IMG/VR virus record: IMGVR_UViG_3300024262_000015
Coordinates: 62,001-126,000 of that record
Length of the DNA stretch: 64,000 nucleotides
Origin: a virus
Reading direction: 5' to 3' (one strand)
Below the pieces are notes generated by a model that was not told the origin of the DNA, did no database searches, and worked only from the letters and a program-made list of their open reading frames with translations. A program made the position numbers and the translations under genes. This document shows positions 28,937 through 36,252 of the stretch, in pieces. Each line of letters starts with the position of its first letter. Position 1 is the first letter of the stretch.

Positions 28937-31345
28937 ATGGCTATTCAGGTAAAATTAACTAACCTAACAAATGAAGGCGTAGAAGTAGATGGCTATGGAA
29001 TTAATCCTCCTGCTGGAACTACGTTAACTCTAGATTTTAGTGATACAGATTATGAAAACATTAAGCCCGCCCTAGAGACTGCTGCGGGGATGGGAGAGAT
29101 TTCTGTAGGGATCAGATTTGTTCCAGGCTCCCCTCCTTTAATAACAAAAGAGGATGGTGTAATTATTGTTCCAGCTACCTCTGCAATGAATTTAAGTGGA
29201 GGAGTAGATGTAGATCTTTCTTCTGATGGCTATACTGCTGATGTTTTTATTCCTGGGGTTAGGGCTACGGTTTTAAATTCCCCTTCTGGAGCAGATGAAG
29301 TTTTAAAAAGCCTGGATGCTAACACTGCTTCTTGGCAAGAAGAGGCAATAATAACCGAAGAATATTTAGTTGGACTTCCTGGAAGTGGTGCTCCATATTC
29401 CTCTATACAAGCAGCTAATGACCAACGAATTTTAGATGGCCATGTAACAGTAAATAACTCTGCTCTAGTTAAAGTTTTGCCCGGTCGTTATGTAGAAGAT
29501 GTTTCTATAAGAACCCCTGGAATTGTAGTTACCGCCGGATACACGGGCGATCCTAAGGGAGGGATAACAAACAACGCTAATTTCTCTACCTTGGTTGGAA
29601 CACTAACTATAGATCTTTCAATTAATCCCGGCACAACTATTTCTGAAAACACCATCCGATGGGAACAGGTAGGATTAGAAAACCAAACAGGATATTGTGT
29701 TGAGTTTTCAGGGTCTATAGCCCAAAAAGTTATCTTTGTTAACGTCAGTGCTGATGGAAACGGGATTCTACGAATGACCAATGGAGGCTTTGGCGGCTCC
29801 TTATCCAGTCCTTATTCTGACGACATTGAGGCACCTACTGCGTCTGCTTGGTATTCAAGTGTATGGTGGTATGGGGGATGGCTGCGCACTGTGTCAGGGT
29901 CTACTAATCCAGTTCTTAAACACGAAGCAGGACAGTTTATAGGTACAGAAACCGCTCTATGGAGAGATGATCGTAGTTTAACTTCAATAGAGTGCTCTTC
30001 TACTCGCGCATGCCTTCTTACTGATGGTTCTGCCTTGGGCACCGTTCTTATGGCAGGCACTAATGCTTTTATTTTAACTCGAAGTTCAATAACTGCTTTT
30101 GATGCAATAGCTATTGATTTCCAAACCGGAAGCTTAACCTTAAGTGATTGTAGTTTATCTGCTTATAATGTCGTTAATAGTATTGCTGGTCCTTCTTCAG
30201 GACGCTTACGTTTTTTTAACCTAAGACAGTTAGATACCGCTCCTTTTACATTAGGAACAGCATGGGATGTTCCTAATGCAGATGTCCAAAGCCTTTATAA
30301 TTCGGTTGGTGCGATACTAAATTTTAGTGATAGCTCCGCCCCTTATAAAGAACAAGATCCTAGCGCTCTTGTCCAGTTACAAAGCAAAGAACGAGGTTTT
30401 CTCCCTCCCGTAATGTCATCTTTTGATCGACTAAACATTGCTACTCCGGCTAGAGGATTAGAGGTTTATGACTCAGATATTAATTACCCCTTTCATTTTA
30501 ACGGAATCCAGTGGTCTGGAGACGGTTACTATTCGCCCCTCGTTCCAAATAATTGGGCACCCCCTATTCCAAATAGCACATCTGAGGCTTTAGATGATCT
30601 AGCAGGAATACCATTTCCTAACCGGGTAAATATATCTGTTAACAAATCTACAATAGATAACTATCAACGAGTAATACCTACCCTGCGTTCACAAACTGGA
30701 CCCAATTTAACTGGAGCTTACAATGGCGGGGGAATCGGGAATAAGCCTATCTTAGGGCTTAGAGGATTTTCGGGCCTTCCTTTAGGAGATATAGATTCCA
30801 TTGAATTTACATGGGAAGATCTTTTACCTGAAACAACTACTTTACTATTATCCTCAGGGCCTGTAGTAGGAGATCATGGAGAGCCTTTGGGATCTTCAGC
30901 CATTGCTTTACTTCCATTTATAAATTTAATTGTTGACCTTAATGGAGATGGCAGTCTAATAAAAATCTTTAACATGTCCCAAACCCTACCGCCCACCAGT
31001 GATACAAACTTTACTGTTACCGCTCTTGGTCCTGATAAATACAACTATCTTTTTGACCCATTGGTAAATACCTTCGAGATAGTACTAGGCCTTCCTCCGG
31101 TTCCCTTTGTCGCGCCTTTTATTAATAATGGCCCGTCTTGGTTTGCCCAGGCCTTCCGAATGGAAGACATTATTGCTCTGGGTGCTTATCCAAACGCAAC
31201 GCTCATAGATATAGCCAGTGGAGATGGTGGGATGCCTAAAGATGTTGTTACGCCTTCTATTGTATTAGCTATGGGCGGATCTAGCAATGTAGATGCAGGG
31301 CTTAAGATAATAGAAGAAATAAAATTTAATGGAGTAAGGCAATGA
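28937..31345 (+). CDS. Tail fibre or spike protein with beta-helix region
   Basis: 802 aa from ATG 28937. An N-terminal domain of about 130 residues with three Ala/Gly-rich strands precedes a right-handed beta-helix-like region (about residues 135-420) beginning APYSSIQAANDQRI, VKVLPGRYVEDVSI and continuing with repeated short strands, as in pectin-lyase-like fibres. Part of the C-terminal half reads GYYSPLVPNNWAP and looks like a receptor-binding or trimerisation domain. Low Lys/Arg, high Ser/Thr/Gly. Likely a host-recognition protein. The stop overlaps the next start (ATGA). Confidence 0.78.
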   Translation: MAIQVKLTNLTNEGVEVDGYGINPPAGTTLTLDFSDTDYENIKPALETAAGMGEISVGIRFVPGSPPLITKEDGVIIVPATSAMNLSGGVDVDLSSDGYTADVFIPGVRATVLNSPSGADEVLKSLDANTASWQEEAIITEEYLVGLPGSGAPYSSIQAANDQRILDGHVTVNNSALVKVLPGRYVEDVSIRTPGIVVTAGYTGDPKGGITNNANFSTLVGTLTIDLSINPGTTISENTIRWEQVGLENQTGYCVEFSGSIAQKVIFVNVSADGNGILRMTNGGFGGSLSSPYSDDIEAPTASAWYSSVWWYGGWLRTVSGSTNPVLKHEAGQFIGTETALWRDDRSLTSIECSSTRACLLTDGSALGTVLMAGTNAFILTRSSITAFDAIAIDFQTGSLTLSDCSLSAYNVVNSIAGPSSGRLRFFNLRQLDTAPFTLGTAWDVPNADVQSLYNSVGAILNFSDSSAPYKEQDPSALVQLQSKERGFLPPVMSSFDRLNIATPARGLEVYDSDINYPFHFNGIQWSGDGYYSPLVPNNWAPPIPNSTSEALDDLAGIPFPNRVNISVNKSTIDNYQRVIPTLRSQTGPNLTGAYNGGGIGNKPILGLRGFSGLPLGDIDSIEFTWEDLLPETTTLLLSSGPVVGDHGEPLGSSAIALLPFINLIVDLNGDGSLIKIFNMSQTLPPTSDTNFTVTALGPDKYNYLFDPLVNTFEIVLGLPPVPFVAPFINNGPSWFAQAFRMEDIIALGAYPNATLIDIASGDGGMPKDVVTPSIVLAMGGSSNVDAGLKIIEEIKFNGVRQ

Positions 31346-32325
31346 AGATACAGCGAGTTGGAAGTAAAGCATTTATTGAAGAAGACGTTTACCGTTTTTT
31401 AAAGAAAGCACAAGAGGCTGAAGAAATAGAAGCAGAGTTCTCAACCGTTCTGGAGCCGGGAGAAGATTTAACTGAAGCACAAAAAGAACATTATAAAAAA
31501 CATCCATGGCCGTCTTCCTCAGATAAAATGCGCTTAGAAAGACGAGATAAAACACCTCTTAATCGGGATCAGCCCCCTTCTCATGATGCCCCTATTGGTA
31601 AAGGACTACAGCCATTTGAAGAAGCAGAAGGGGATTTATTAAGCACAGAAAGAAAAAAAGAAATTTTTGATGCTCTTGATAATTTAGATTCTGGAGTAGG
31701 AAGCAATGAGGAAGCTTATAAGGTTATTATAAATTACATAAAGAGCATCTGGCAACAGCTTTCTCCTAAAGAACAAACCAATCAACTTTCTTCATCTAAC
31801 CTTGAAAATATTTTAGAATCAGTAGCAATTTTACATGGTAGCTCAGGTCTTAAAGAAAAGGGAAATGAAAAAAGCAATGTTAAAGAGTTTATCTCTTCAG
31901 TTCTTAATAGTACTGAACTAGCTGGTCCATTTTCTTCAGAATCAAAAAAAATGTATGTAGATCTGCTTAGACAATTAGCCGATCCTTCAGCTTGGGAAGG
32001 AAAACAAAATAAACGTTTAGAGCAAGGAACACTTTTAGTTAAAGGGCTTGGATCCTTTATTCCTAAAATGTTAGACCGATTAATTAGTAAAGACCCAGAA
32101 AGTGCTCAAGCTTTTTGGCCAGAAATGCGCAAAACATTAGAACAAGCAAAGTCCTTAACCACTAATGAGCTTTCTCCTACAGAAAGAAAAAATGTTGCTA
32201 ATTTAATTACTTCCTATTTAAGCGATGTCTATTCGGCTCTACAAAAGGCCTATACAAAGGAAGAGATTATTAGACTAACTAAAAATAGGTACCTAAACCA
32301 ATTCAAAAAACCTCGTGCGTTTTAA
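31342..32325 (+). CDS. Helical protein downstream of fibre gene
   Basis: 327 aa overlapping the fibre gene by 4 bases. Mostly helical and charged, with an N-terminal EEIEAEFSTVLEPGEDLTEAQ and a central domain KSIWQQLSPKEQ. The ATGA overlap and fibre context suggest a fibre assembly or attachment factor, but no family is recognised. Converges with a reverse-strand gene, overlapping it by 33 bases. Confidence 0.72.
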   Translation: MKIQRVGSKAFIEEDVYRFLKKAQEAEEIEAEFSTVLEPGEDLTEAQKEHYKKHPWPSSSDKMRLERRDKTPLNRDQPPSHDAPIGKGLQPFEEAEGDLLSTERKKEIFDALDNLDSGVGSNEEAYKVIINYIKSIWQQLSPKEQTNQLSSSNLENILESVAILHGSSGLKEKGNEKSNVKEFISSVLNSTELAGPFSSESKKMYVDLLRQLADPSAWEGKQNKRLEQGTLLVKGLGSFIPKMLDRLISKDPESAQAFWPEMRKTLEQAKSLTTNELSPTERKNVANLITSYLSDVYSALQKAYTKEEIIRLTKNRYLNQFKKPRAF

Positions 32326-32733
32326 AAACATGTAAAATCTTTCTTTAATCTCATTAATAGATTTCGAACTATCTGTTTGACTTCTAACCAACACAACTGA
32401 ATGGTGGTCCATAAGTTTATAAAAAGATTTTCTATATCTAATATTTAGATTATCATTACATCTAAAAATAGAAGCAATGCCAGACTCATACAATAAGCGA
32501 AAACTATAGATCTTTTCTAAGGACGATGTGGGCTCCTCTAGAGGACATTTCACACTAAGCTCTTTTTTTAAAAATGACTCTAAAAGAGATTCCTGTACTA
32601 CCTTGTCAGAAAACGGTATTAAAGGTCGAATAAATTTATCCCTTTCTTCTTCAGTAAGATCTTCGGCCCAGGAGCTTACTAAAAAATATAATGTTGATTC
32701 AGGACATAACATAGACTTGCAATAGGTATTCAC
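32293..32733 (-). CDS. Reverse-strand hypothetical protein
   Basis: 146 aa on the reverse strand, the only plausible gene in 32326-32760. Helical and charged, with EDLTEEERDKFIRPLIPF and KSINEIKERFYMFLKRTRFF. The start is taken as GTG (fwd 32733); a downstream ATG seven codons later is an alternative. It converges with the 327-aa gene. Reverse orientation suggests separate, perhaps early, expression. Not recognised. Confidence 0.6.
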   Translation of the reverse strand: MNTYCKSMLCPESTLYFLVSSWAEDLTEEERDKFIRPLIPFSDKVVQESLLESFLKKELSVKCPLEEPTSSLEKIYSFRLLYESGIASIFRCNDNLNIRYRKSFYKLMDHHSVVLVRSQTDSSKSINEIKERFYMFLKRTRFFELV

Positions 32734-32802
32734 GAAAAAAGAATGTCAAAAAACAATATGAAAGTCAAGATCTTTTATTCTCTCCATTGATATAATATTC
32801 GA

Positions 32803-32808
32803 GTATAG
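32803..32808 (+). promoter_or_regulatory. Candidate short-leader late promoter element
   Basis: GTATAG, five bases before ATG 32814; no SD. A second AT-rich box, GATATAATATTC, lies about 20 bases further upstream. Confidence 0.3.
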
Positions 32809-32813
32809 ATACG

Positions 32814-33089
32814 ATGATCCCTGATGACCTCAAAAAGGCTGCTCTTTCTATCGGCGCTCGTCCCGTTACAGTTTCTTCAGAAAATTCACGGGCGTTTATG
32901 CTGTGGTTTGCCATCCTTATAGGAGTTGGAACCTTGTTTAACGCAGCATTCGTTTGGCTGGTTTCCATTTTTCTACCCGTCTTAGCACTCCCTCTTATGA
33001 TGGGTCCCAGTGCTTGGATGATGTGGTGGGTAATTACACAAAGATCAAAAGGGCATCTTAAACTTGAAGATAAAGAAGGAGATTTCTAA
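32814..33089 (+). CDS. Small membrane protein, two transmembrane helices
   Basis: 91 aa. Soluble N-terminus (about 28 residues), then two hydrophobic helices (about 29-50 and 53-74) rich in Phe, Trp, Met and Leu, and a charged C-terminal tail (KLEDKEGDF). The size and topology fit a holin- or spanin-like partner or a virion membrane-interacting protein, but no diagnostic motif is present. The next gene starts one base after the stop. Confidence 0.7.
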   Translation: MIPDDLKKAALSIGARPVTVSSENSRAFMLWFAILIGVGTLFNAAFVWLVSIFLPVLALPLMMGPSAWMMWWVITQRSKGHLKLEDKEGDF

Positions 33090-33090
33090 C

Positions 33091-33486
33091 ATGTACAAAT
33101 ACTCACAAACCAATGTTACTTCTACAAGTGACCTGGATCCCCCCTCCACCCAACTATTTTTAGACAAGAATGAAGATAAAATCCGTAGAGCCGCTCAAGG
33201 AAAATCGGGCCAAGAGAATGTAATTGCTTTTCTTGATTGGGCAGATCATCTTCTGAATCCTAAAGAGGGTTTTGGGGCAGTTACTAGTGGACAACAAGCT
33301 GCAATTTCTGGTGGCGAAATGGTTAAGAAAATGTTTAAAGAAGACGAAATCTCTTTGCCTACTTCTGCACAGTCCCGAAGCGCAATAAGAATTGTAGATC
33401 ACATTATTGACGCTATTAGAAATACTAAAACTGCCTCACTCCCTAAGTATGTTTACGACATGCTCAAGGTTGCTAGCCGATTCTAA
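33091..33486 (+). CDS. Small hypothetical protein
   Basis: 131 aa. I use ATG 33091 because AAGGAG (33076-33081) is well placed; the frame extends upstream into the previous gene. Mixed N-terminus, then helices with SGQENVIAFLDWADHLLNP and AIRIVDHIIDAI. Followed by a terminator, so it ends the small unit beginning at 32814. Not recognised. Confidence 0.72.
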   Translation: MYKYSQTNVTSTSDLDPPSTQLFLDKNEDKIRRAAQGKSGQENVIAFLDWADHLLNPKEGFGAVTSGQQAAISGGEMVKKMFKEDEISLPTSAQSRSAIRIVDHIIDAIRNTKTASLPKYVYDMLKVASRF

Positions 33487-33507
33487 TTAGAAAATTTTCA
33501 AACTTAT

Positions 33508-33545
33508 ATTCCTAGCTATTTTAAATAGTTAGGAATGTTTGTTTA
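33508..33545 (+). terminator. Probable Rho-independent terminator
   Basis: ATTCCTAGCTAT (33508-33519) pairs with ATAGTTAGGAAT (33525-33536), with one G-U pair, followed by a T-rich tail (GTTTGTTTAT). It lies 22 bases after the 33091 gene. Confidence 0.65.
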
Positions 33546-33586
33546 TAAGTCATTAAAAGTGAACCTAATTTTGGTGCATTTTATAT

Positions 33587-33865
33587 ATGACTGAAGAGTT
33601 TATTGAACTACTAGAAGCTTTAATTGTTAGTTACATTGCCGATGAGGGAGAAAAATTACAAGAGGTGTATAAAGCTATAGCCTACAGTCTAGGAAAAATC
33701 GAAACATTAGCGAAACAAAAAGATGTAGATATAGAAATTTTGGAACGCATTTTTAAAGCTCACTATCAAATTGGAAAAGATGATGCTTTAGATTATGTAA
33801 ACAAAGATGAAAATATAAAAATAAAAGATGAAAAAATAAAAGATCCAAATAAGTTAATGAATTAA
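33587..33865 (+). CDS. Small helical hypothetical protein
   Basis: 92 aa starting at ATG 33587, directly preceded by TTTTATAT and lacking an SD. Helical, acidic N-terminus, basic tail (KIKDEKIKDPNK). It immediately precedes the large structured non-coding region. Not recognised. Confidence 0.65.
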   Translation: MTEEFIELLEALIVSYIADEGEKLQEVYKAIAYSLGKIETLAKQKDVDIEILERIFKAHYQIGKDDALDYVNKDENIKIKDEKIKDPNKLMN

Positions 33866-33869
33866 ACTA

Positions 33870-34480
33870 CCTTGGGTTTTGAAAAAGATATCAGGTTGTT
33901 TCTCCAAAACCAATGAAGGCTCGAATATAGGACTCTAAGTTTAGCCGTACCCCTAAACAGCGCTATACTAGGGGTACGTTCTACCATCTCTGTAAAAAGA
34001 GAGCGCGTTCCCATCAGTGAGCCTTCAGTCTTACACAACTGGGAGAACTATTAGGAAATACCTAATAGTTGAGATCATATAGCTGAAGTATGGAGTTTTG
34101 AGCAACCCCGCCCTCTCTAGATCAAACAGAATGCAACGAGAGTACACCACAACCAGGACAACCTCGCTCTAGCACGGGTTCTGGGCTCTGGCGCGATTCA
34201 AGGCTACATCAAAAAGTAATCAAGATCCTAATTACTGAGAAACGTTTAGAAGGAACGACTGGGAATAGAGGTAACCTTTCTTCGTTTAACTATCTCTTTA
34301 ATTGATTACGCTTCATTTAGTAAGATCAGGAAACAGTAGAAGAGTCTGAATTAGCATCTATTAGGCCTATAGAGTTCTGTATTAGATCTATAAGGTACCT
34401 AAGGTAGGCTACGCAGAGCATCTCCAGAACGCAGACCCCCTCCCCACGAGGCAGGTTAGTGCTAGCTTTAGAAGGGTAGA
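33870..34480 (+). ncRNA. Large structured non-coding RNA candidate (about 600 nt)
   Basis: No convincing reading frame on either strand, but dense self-complementarity. CGTACCCCTA (33946-33955) pairs with 33969-33978; AACTATTAGG (34046-34055) with 34061-34070, five-base loop; TGAAGGCTC (33914-33922) with GAGCCTTCA (34019-34027), enclosing the first hairpin; GTAATCAA (34216-34223) with TTGATTAC (34302-34309), enclosing nested AAACG/CGTTT and AGAAGG/CCTTTCT; CTAGCAC (34169-34175) with GTGCTAG (34459-34465), spanning 290 nt. It ends against the start of the mini RuvC gene. It could be a guide-type RNA, an ornate large phage RNA (GOLLD/ROOL-like) or a ribozyme; the group I core segments seen in the capsid introns are not evident. 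Confidence 0.65.
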
Positions 34481-34484
34481 TAAA

Positions 34485-35186
34485 ATGGAAACAAAGGTAG
34501 ATCCTCAAGGAAGAAAGGTTTTTACACAACCTAAGTTAGAAATCGTAGATGATGATGGCAAAATAAAAAGAAAGAGTAGTAAGTTTAAAAGAGTAGAGTG
34601 GGCACAAAGAGTAGGTAAATCTCCTGATGTTTTGGGAATAGATTGGGGACCAAAGTATTTAATAACAAGTGATGGTAAAAAGATTAATAATTATGAAGCA
34701 GGAATTTCCGAGTTAGACTTAAGGAAATATTTTAGAGAAGTGGGGAAAGAACTCTTTACAGAAAAGAAGGTAGTTGTTTTAGAGAGTTTAAATCATCCTA
34801 ATTCTAAAATATTAAATAATGTTTTTTCTGCAGTAGAAGATGGAAAAGTATTGTTTGCACATACATGGTTTCCTTCTACACAAACATGTAATTCGTGTCT
34901 TTATAGGGGCTTTCCTCTTCAGGGCTCAACACGAAGCTGGACTTGTACTAGGTGTAAAGCTAAGTTGGATAGAGATATAAATGCAGCCCAGAATTTACAG
35001 CTTCTTGGGTCTTTGTATGAAAGCCAGGGAAAGACGGATAAACATATTCCTATTTCCTTTTGGTATCCTCCCTCTACAGAAGCACGGAAAAAATTTGATA
35101 GGAAGTTATGCAAAAAAAGAAAAAAAGAACGAAAAAGAAAAGCAAATTCTCGGGTAAGAAGCAATCCAAGTTATCAAAGGTTTTAA
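34485..35186 (+). CDS. Hypercompact TnpB-like protein, RuvC plus zinc ribbon only
   Basis: 233 aa from ATG 34485. All three RuvC acid motifs of the TnpB/Cas12 family are present: GIDWGPKYLI with Asp53, VVVLESLNHPN with Glu100, and LDRDINAAQN at 161-170. The zinc ribbon CNSC (135-138) and CTRC (154-157) sits before the third, as in TnpB, with the usual FPSTQTC lead-in. TnpB proteins are near 400 aa; here the N-terminal RNA- and DNA-binding lobe is replaced by about 48 charged residues, and the acid-to-acid spacing (47 and 62 residues) is short. The C-terminal 40 residues are extremely basic. No tnpA is nearby. The acids are intact, so nuclease activity is possible. Confidence 0.8.
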   Translation: METKVDPQGRKVFTQPKLEIVDDDGKIKRKSSKFKRVEWAQRVGKSPDVLGIDWGPKYLITSDGKKINNYEAGISELDLRKYFREVGKELFTEKKVVVLESLNHPNSKILNNVFSAVEDGKVLFAHTWFPSTQTCNSCLYRGFPLQGSTRSWTCTRCKAKLDRDINAAQNLQLLGSLYESQGKTDKHIPISFWYPPSTEARKKFDRKLCKKRKKERKRKANSRVRSNPSYQRF

Positions 35187-35287
35187 AGCGGAAGGTTTCT
35201 AAATATGCTTGGGAGACAACTAAGACGGCTATTGCTCCATCATTTAGAACGGAGGATTTAGAAGAGATGAAGAAAGGAGTTTTATGA
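35108..35287 (+). CDS. Small lysine-rich protein overlapping mini-TnpB and Nudix genes
   Basis: A 59-aa frame from ATG 35108 (AGGAAG just upstream), overlapping the last 79 bases of the TnpB-like gene in another frame and ending in an ATGA overlap with the Nudix start. N-terminal half very basic ([16 protein letters not shown]), C-terminal half neutral ([22 protein letters not shown]). The ATGA junction and normal composition of the non-overlapping half suggest a real gene; its N-terminus could be the basic tail of the neighbour read in a shifted frame. Function unknown. Confidence 0.55.
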   Translation: MQKKKKRTKKKSKFSGKKQSKLSKVLKRKVSKYAWETTKTAIAPSFRTEDLEEMKKGVL

Positions 35288-35676
35288 AAGAGGAAAAGGT
35301 ATCAGGAGTTTTATTTTATTGTCCCGAAGACCAAACTGTATTCCTTGTTCTCCGAGGGCCTGGTGGCGACTATGAGAACACTTGGGGCGTACCAGGAGGG
35401 CACATCGAAAAGGGCGAAGGGAGCTTAGAAGCGGCGCTGAGAGAGGTTAAGGAGGAGCTTGGAGGTATGCCGGCTTGTACCCTTAGAGGTAGCTGTTTAA
35501 CCCATGTTCCCAAACTCTACAGGACATTTAAAGCTGATTTAGATAAAGAAGCAAAAGAAAAATGGCGACCCAAGCTTAATAAAGAAAACTATGAAGGAAA
35601 GTGGTTTAGCATTAAAGATCTTCCTAAAAAAAAGCATCCTAGTTTAGAAGATATTGTGCAGAAGCTGGTATCTTAG
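35284..35676 (+). CDS. Nudix hydrolase
   Basis: 130 aa. A complete Nudix box is present: G39, E45, then R53-E54, E57-E58 and G60 (GHIEKGEG, then REVKEELGG). These enzymes cleave nucleoside diphosphates linked to another group, such as oxidised nucleotides, NAD-type molecules or capped RNA. The N-terminal strands ([18 protein letters not shown]) and C-terminal helix fit the fold. Start overlaps the preceding small gene (ATGA) and the metallopeptidase gene follows after two bases. Confidence 0.92.
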   Translation: MKEEKVSGVLFYCPEDQTVFLVLRGPGGDYENTWGVPGGHIEKGEGSLEAALREVKEELGGMPACTLRGSCLTHVPKLYRTFKADLDKEAKEKWRPKLNKENYEGKWFSIKDLPKKKHPSLEDIVQKLVS

Positions 35677-35678
35677 GT

Positions 35679-36158
35679 ATGGGTCATAAAGAAGATCTTG
35701 TAATTATTATCCGCGTGAAGGAAAAAATTAAAGATCATCCTGTTGTTAAAAGGATGTTTAGGAAGTATAAAGTTCCTGATGATGAATTAGATTATGTACC
35801 AATGGCTTTTAAAGAGGGCCTAGATGTGTCTGCTAGAACTGCTCATGGTTGTATATTCTTTAATCCTGATTTAAAGAATGCAGATGAAGAAGAACAAGAG
35901 CATTATATGATTCATGAGCTTTTACATTATCTTGATCAAAGCACAGGAACCGAGCCAACTAACGGCTCAGAGCATGGAAGCTATCTTGATAATCCAGAAG
36001 AAGTTGAGGCTTTTCAAAATCAAATAGCCTATATTCACGATTCTCAAAGCCCTCGTGATGCTCATGAGTATGTTGAAAAGGTTGTGAATCATCATGACTT
36101 AAAGGGCAAGAAAAGACACAAGAAGAAGGAACAGCTTTTAGATAAGTGTGATGATTAA
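35679..36158 (+). CDS. HExxH metallopeptidase-like protein
   Basis: 159 aa from ATG 35679. HELLHYLD (His79, Glu80, His83) is a gluzincin/zincin-type zinc site; NPEEVEAFQNQI downstream could supply the third ligand. The N-terminus is mixed alpha/beta and the C-terminus is His/Lys-rich (KGKKRHKKK). A small zincin of this type may process a virion or host protein, or be a peptidase-like toxin domain. Substrate unknown. Probably in the same unit as the Nudix gene. Confidence 0.78.
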   Translation: MGHKEDLVIIIRVKEKIKDHPVVKRMFRKYKVPDDELDYVPMAFKEGLDVSARTAHGCIFFNPDLKNADEEEQEHYMIHELLHYLDQSTGTEPTNGSEHGSYLDNPEEVEAFQNQIAYIHDSQSPRDAHEYVEKVVNHHDLKGKKRHKKKEQLLDKCDD

Positions 36159-36252
36159 GGACTATTGATCGTGAGCTTTTAGATAGTCATCGCATTGAAG
36201 CCCGACAAAGGAGTTCGCTTAATGCCTTATCAATGTTTTAGTATTTCTTTGT

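Noticed and set aside
33870-34480. Structured region as a fourth group I intron
   Set aside because: I looked for the CAATC-GCAGGAAA, CCTCAACGACTA and GATATAGTCTGA segments that are obvious in the capsid introns. Only weak fragments (GAACGACTGG, AGAGTCTGA) occur, not in the right arrangement, and the flanking genes do not join into one protein.
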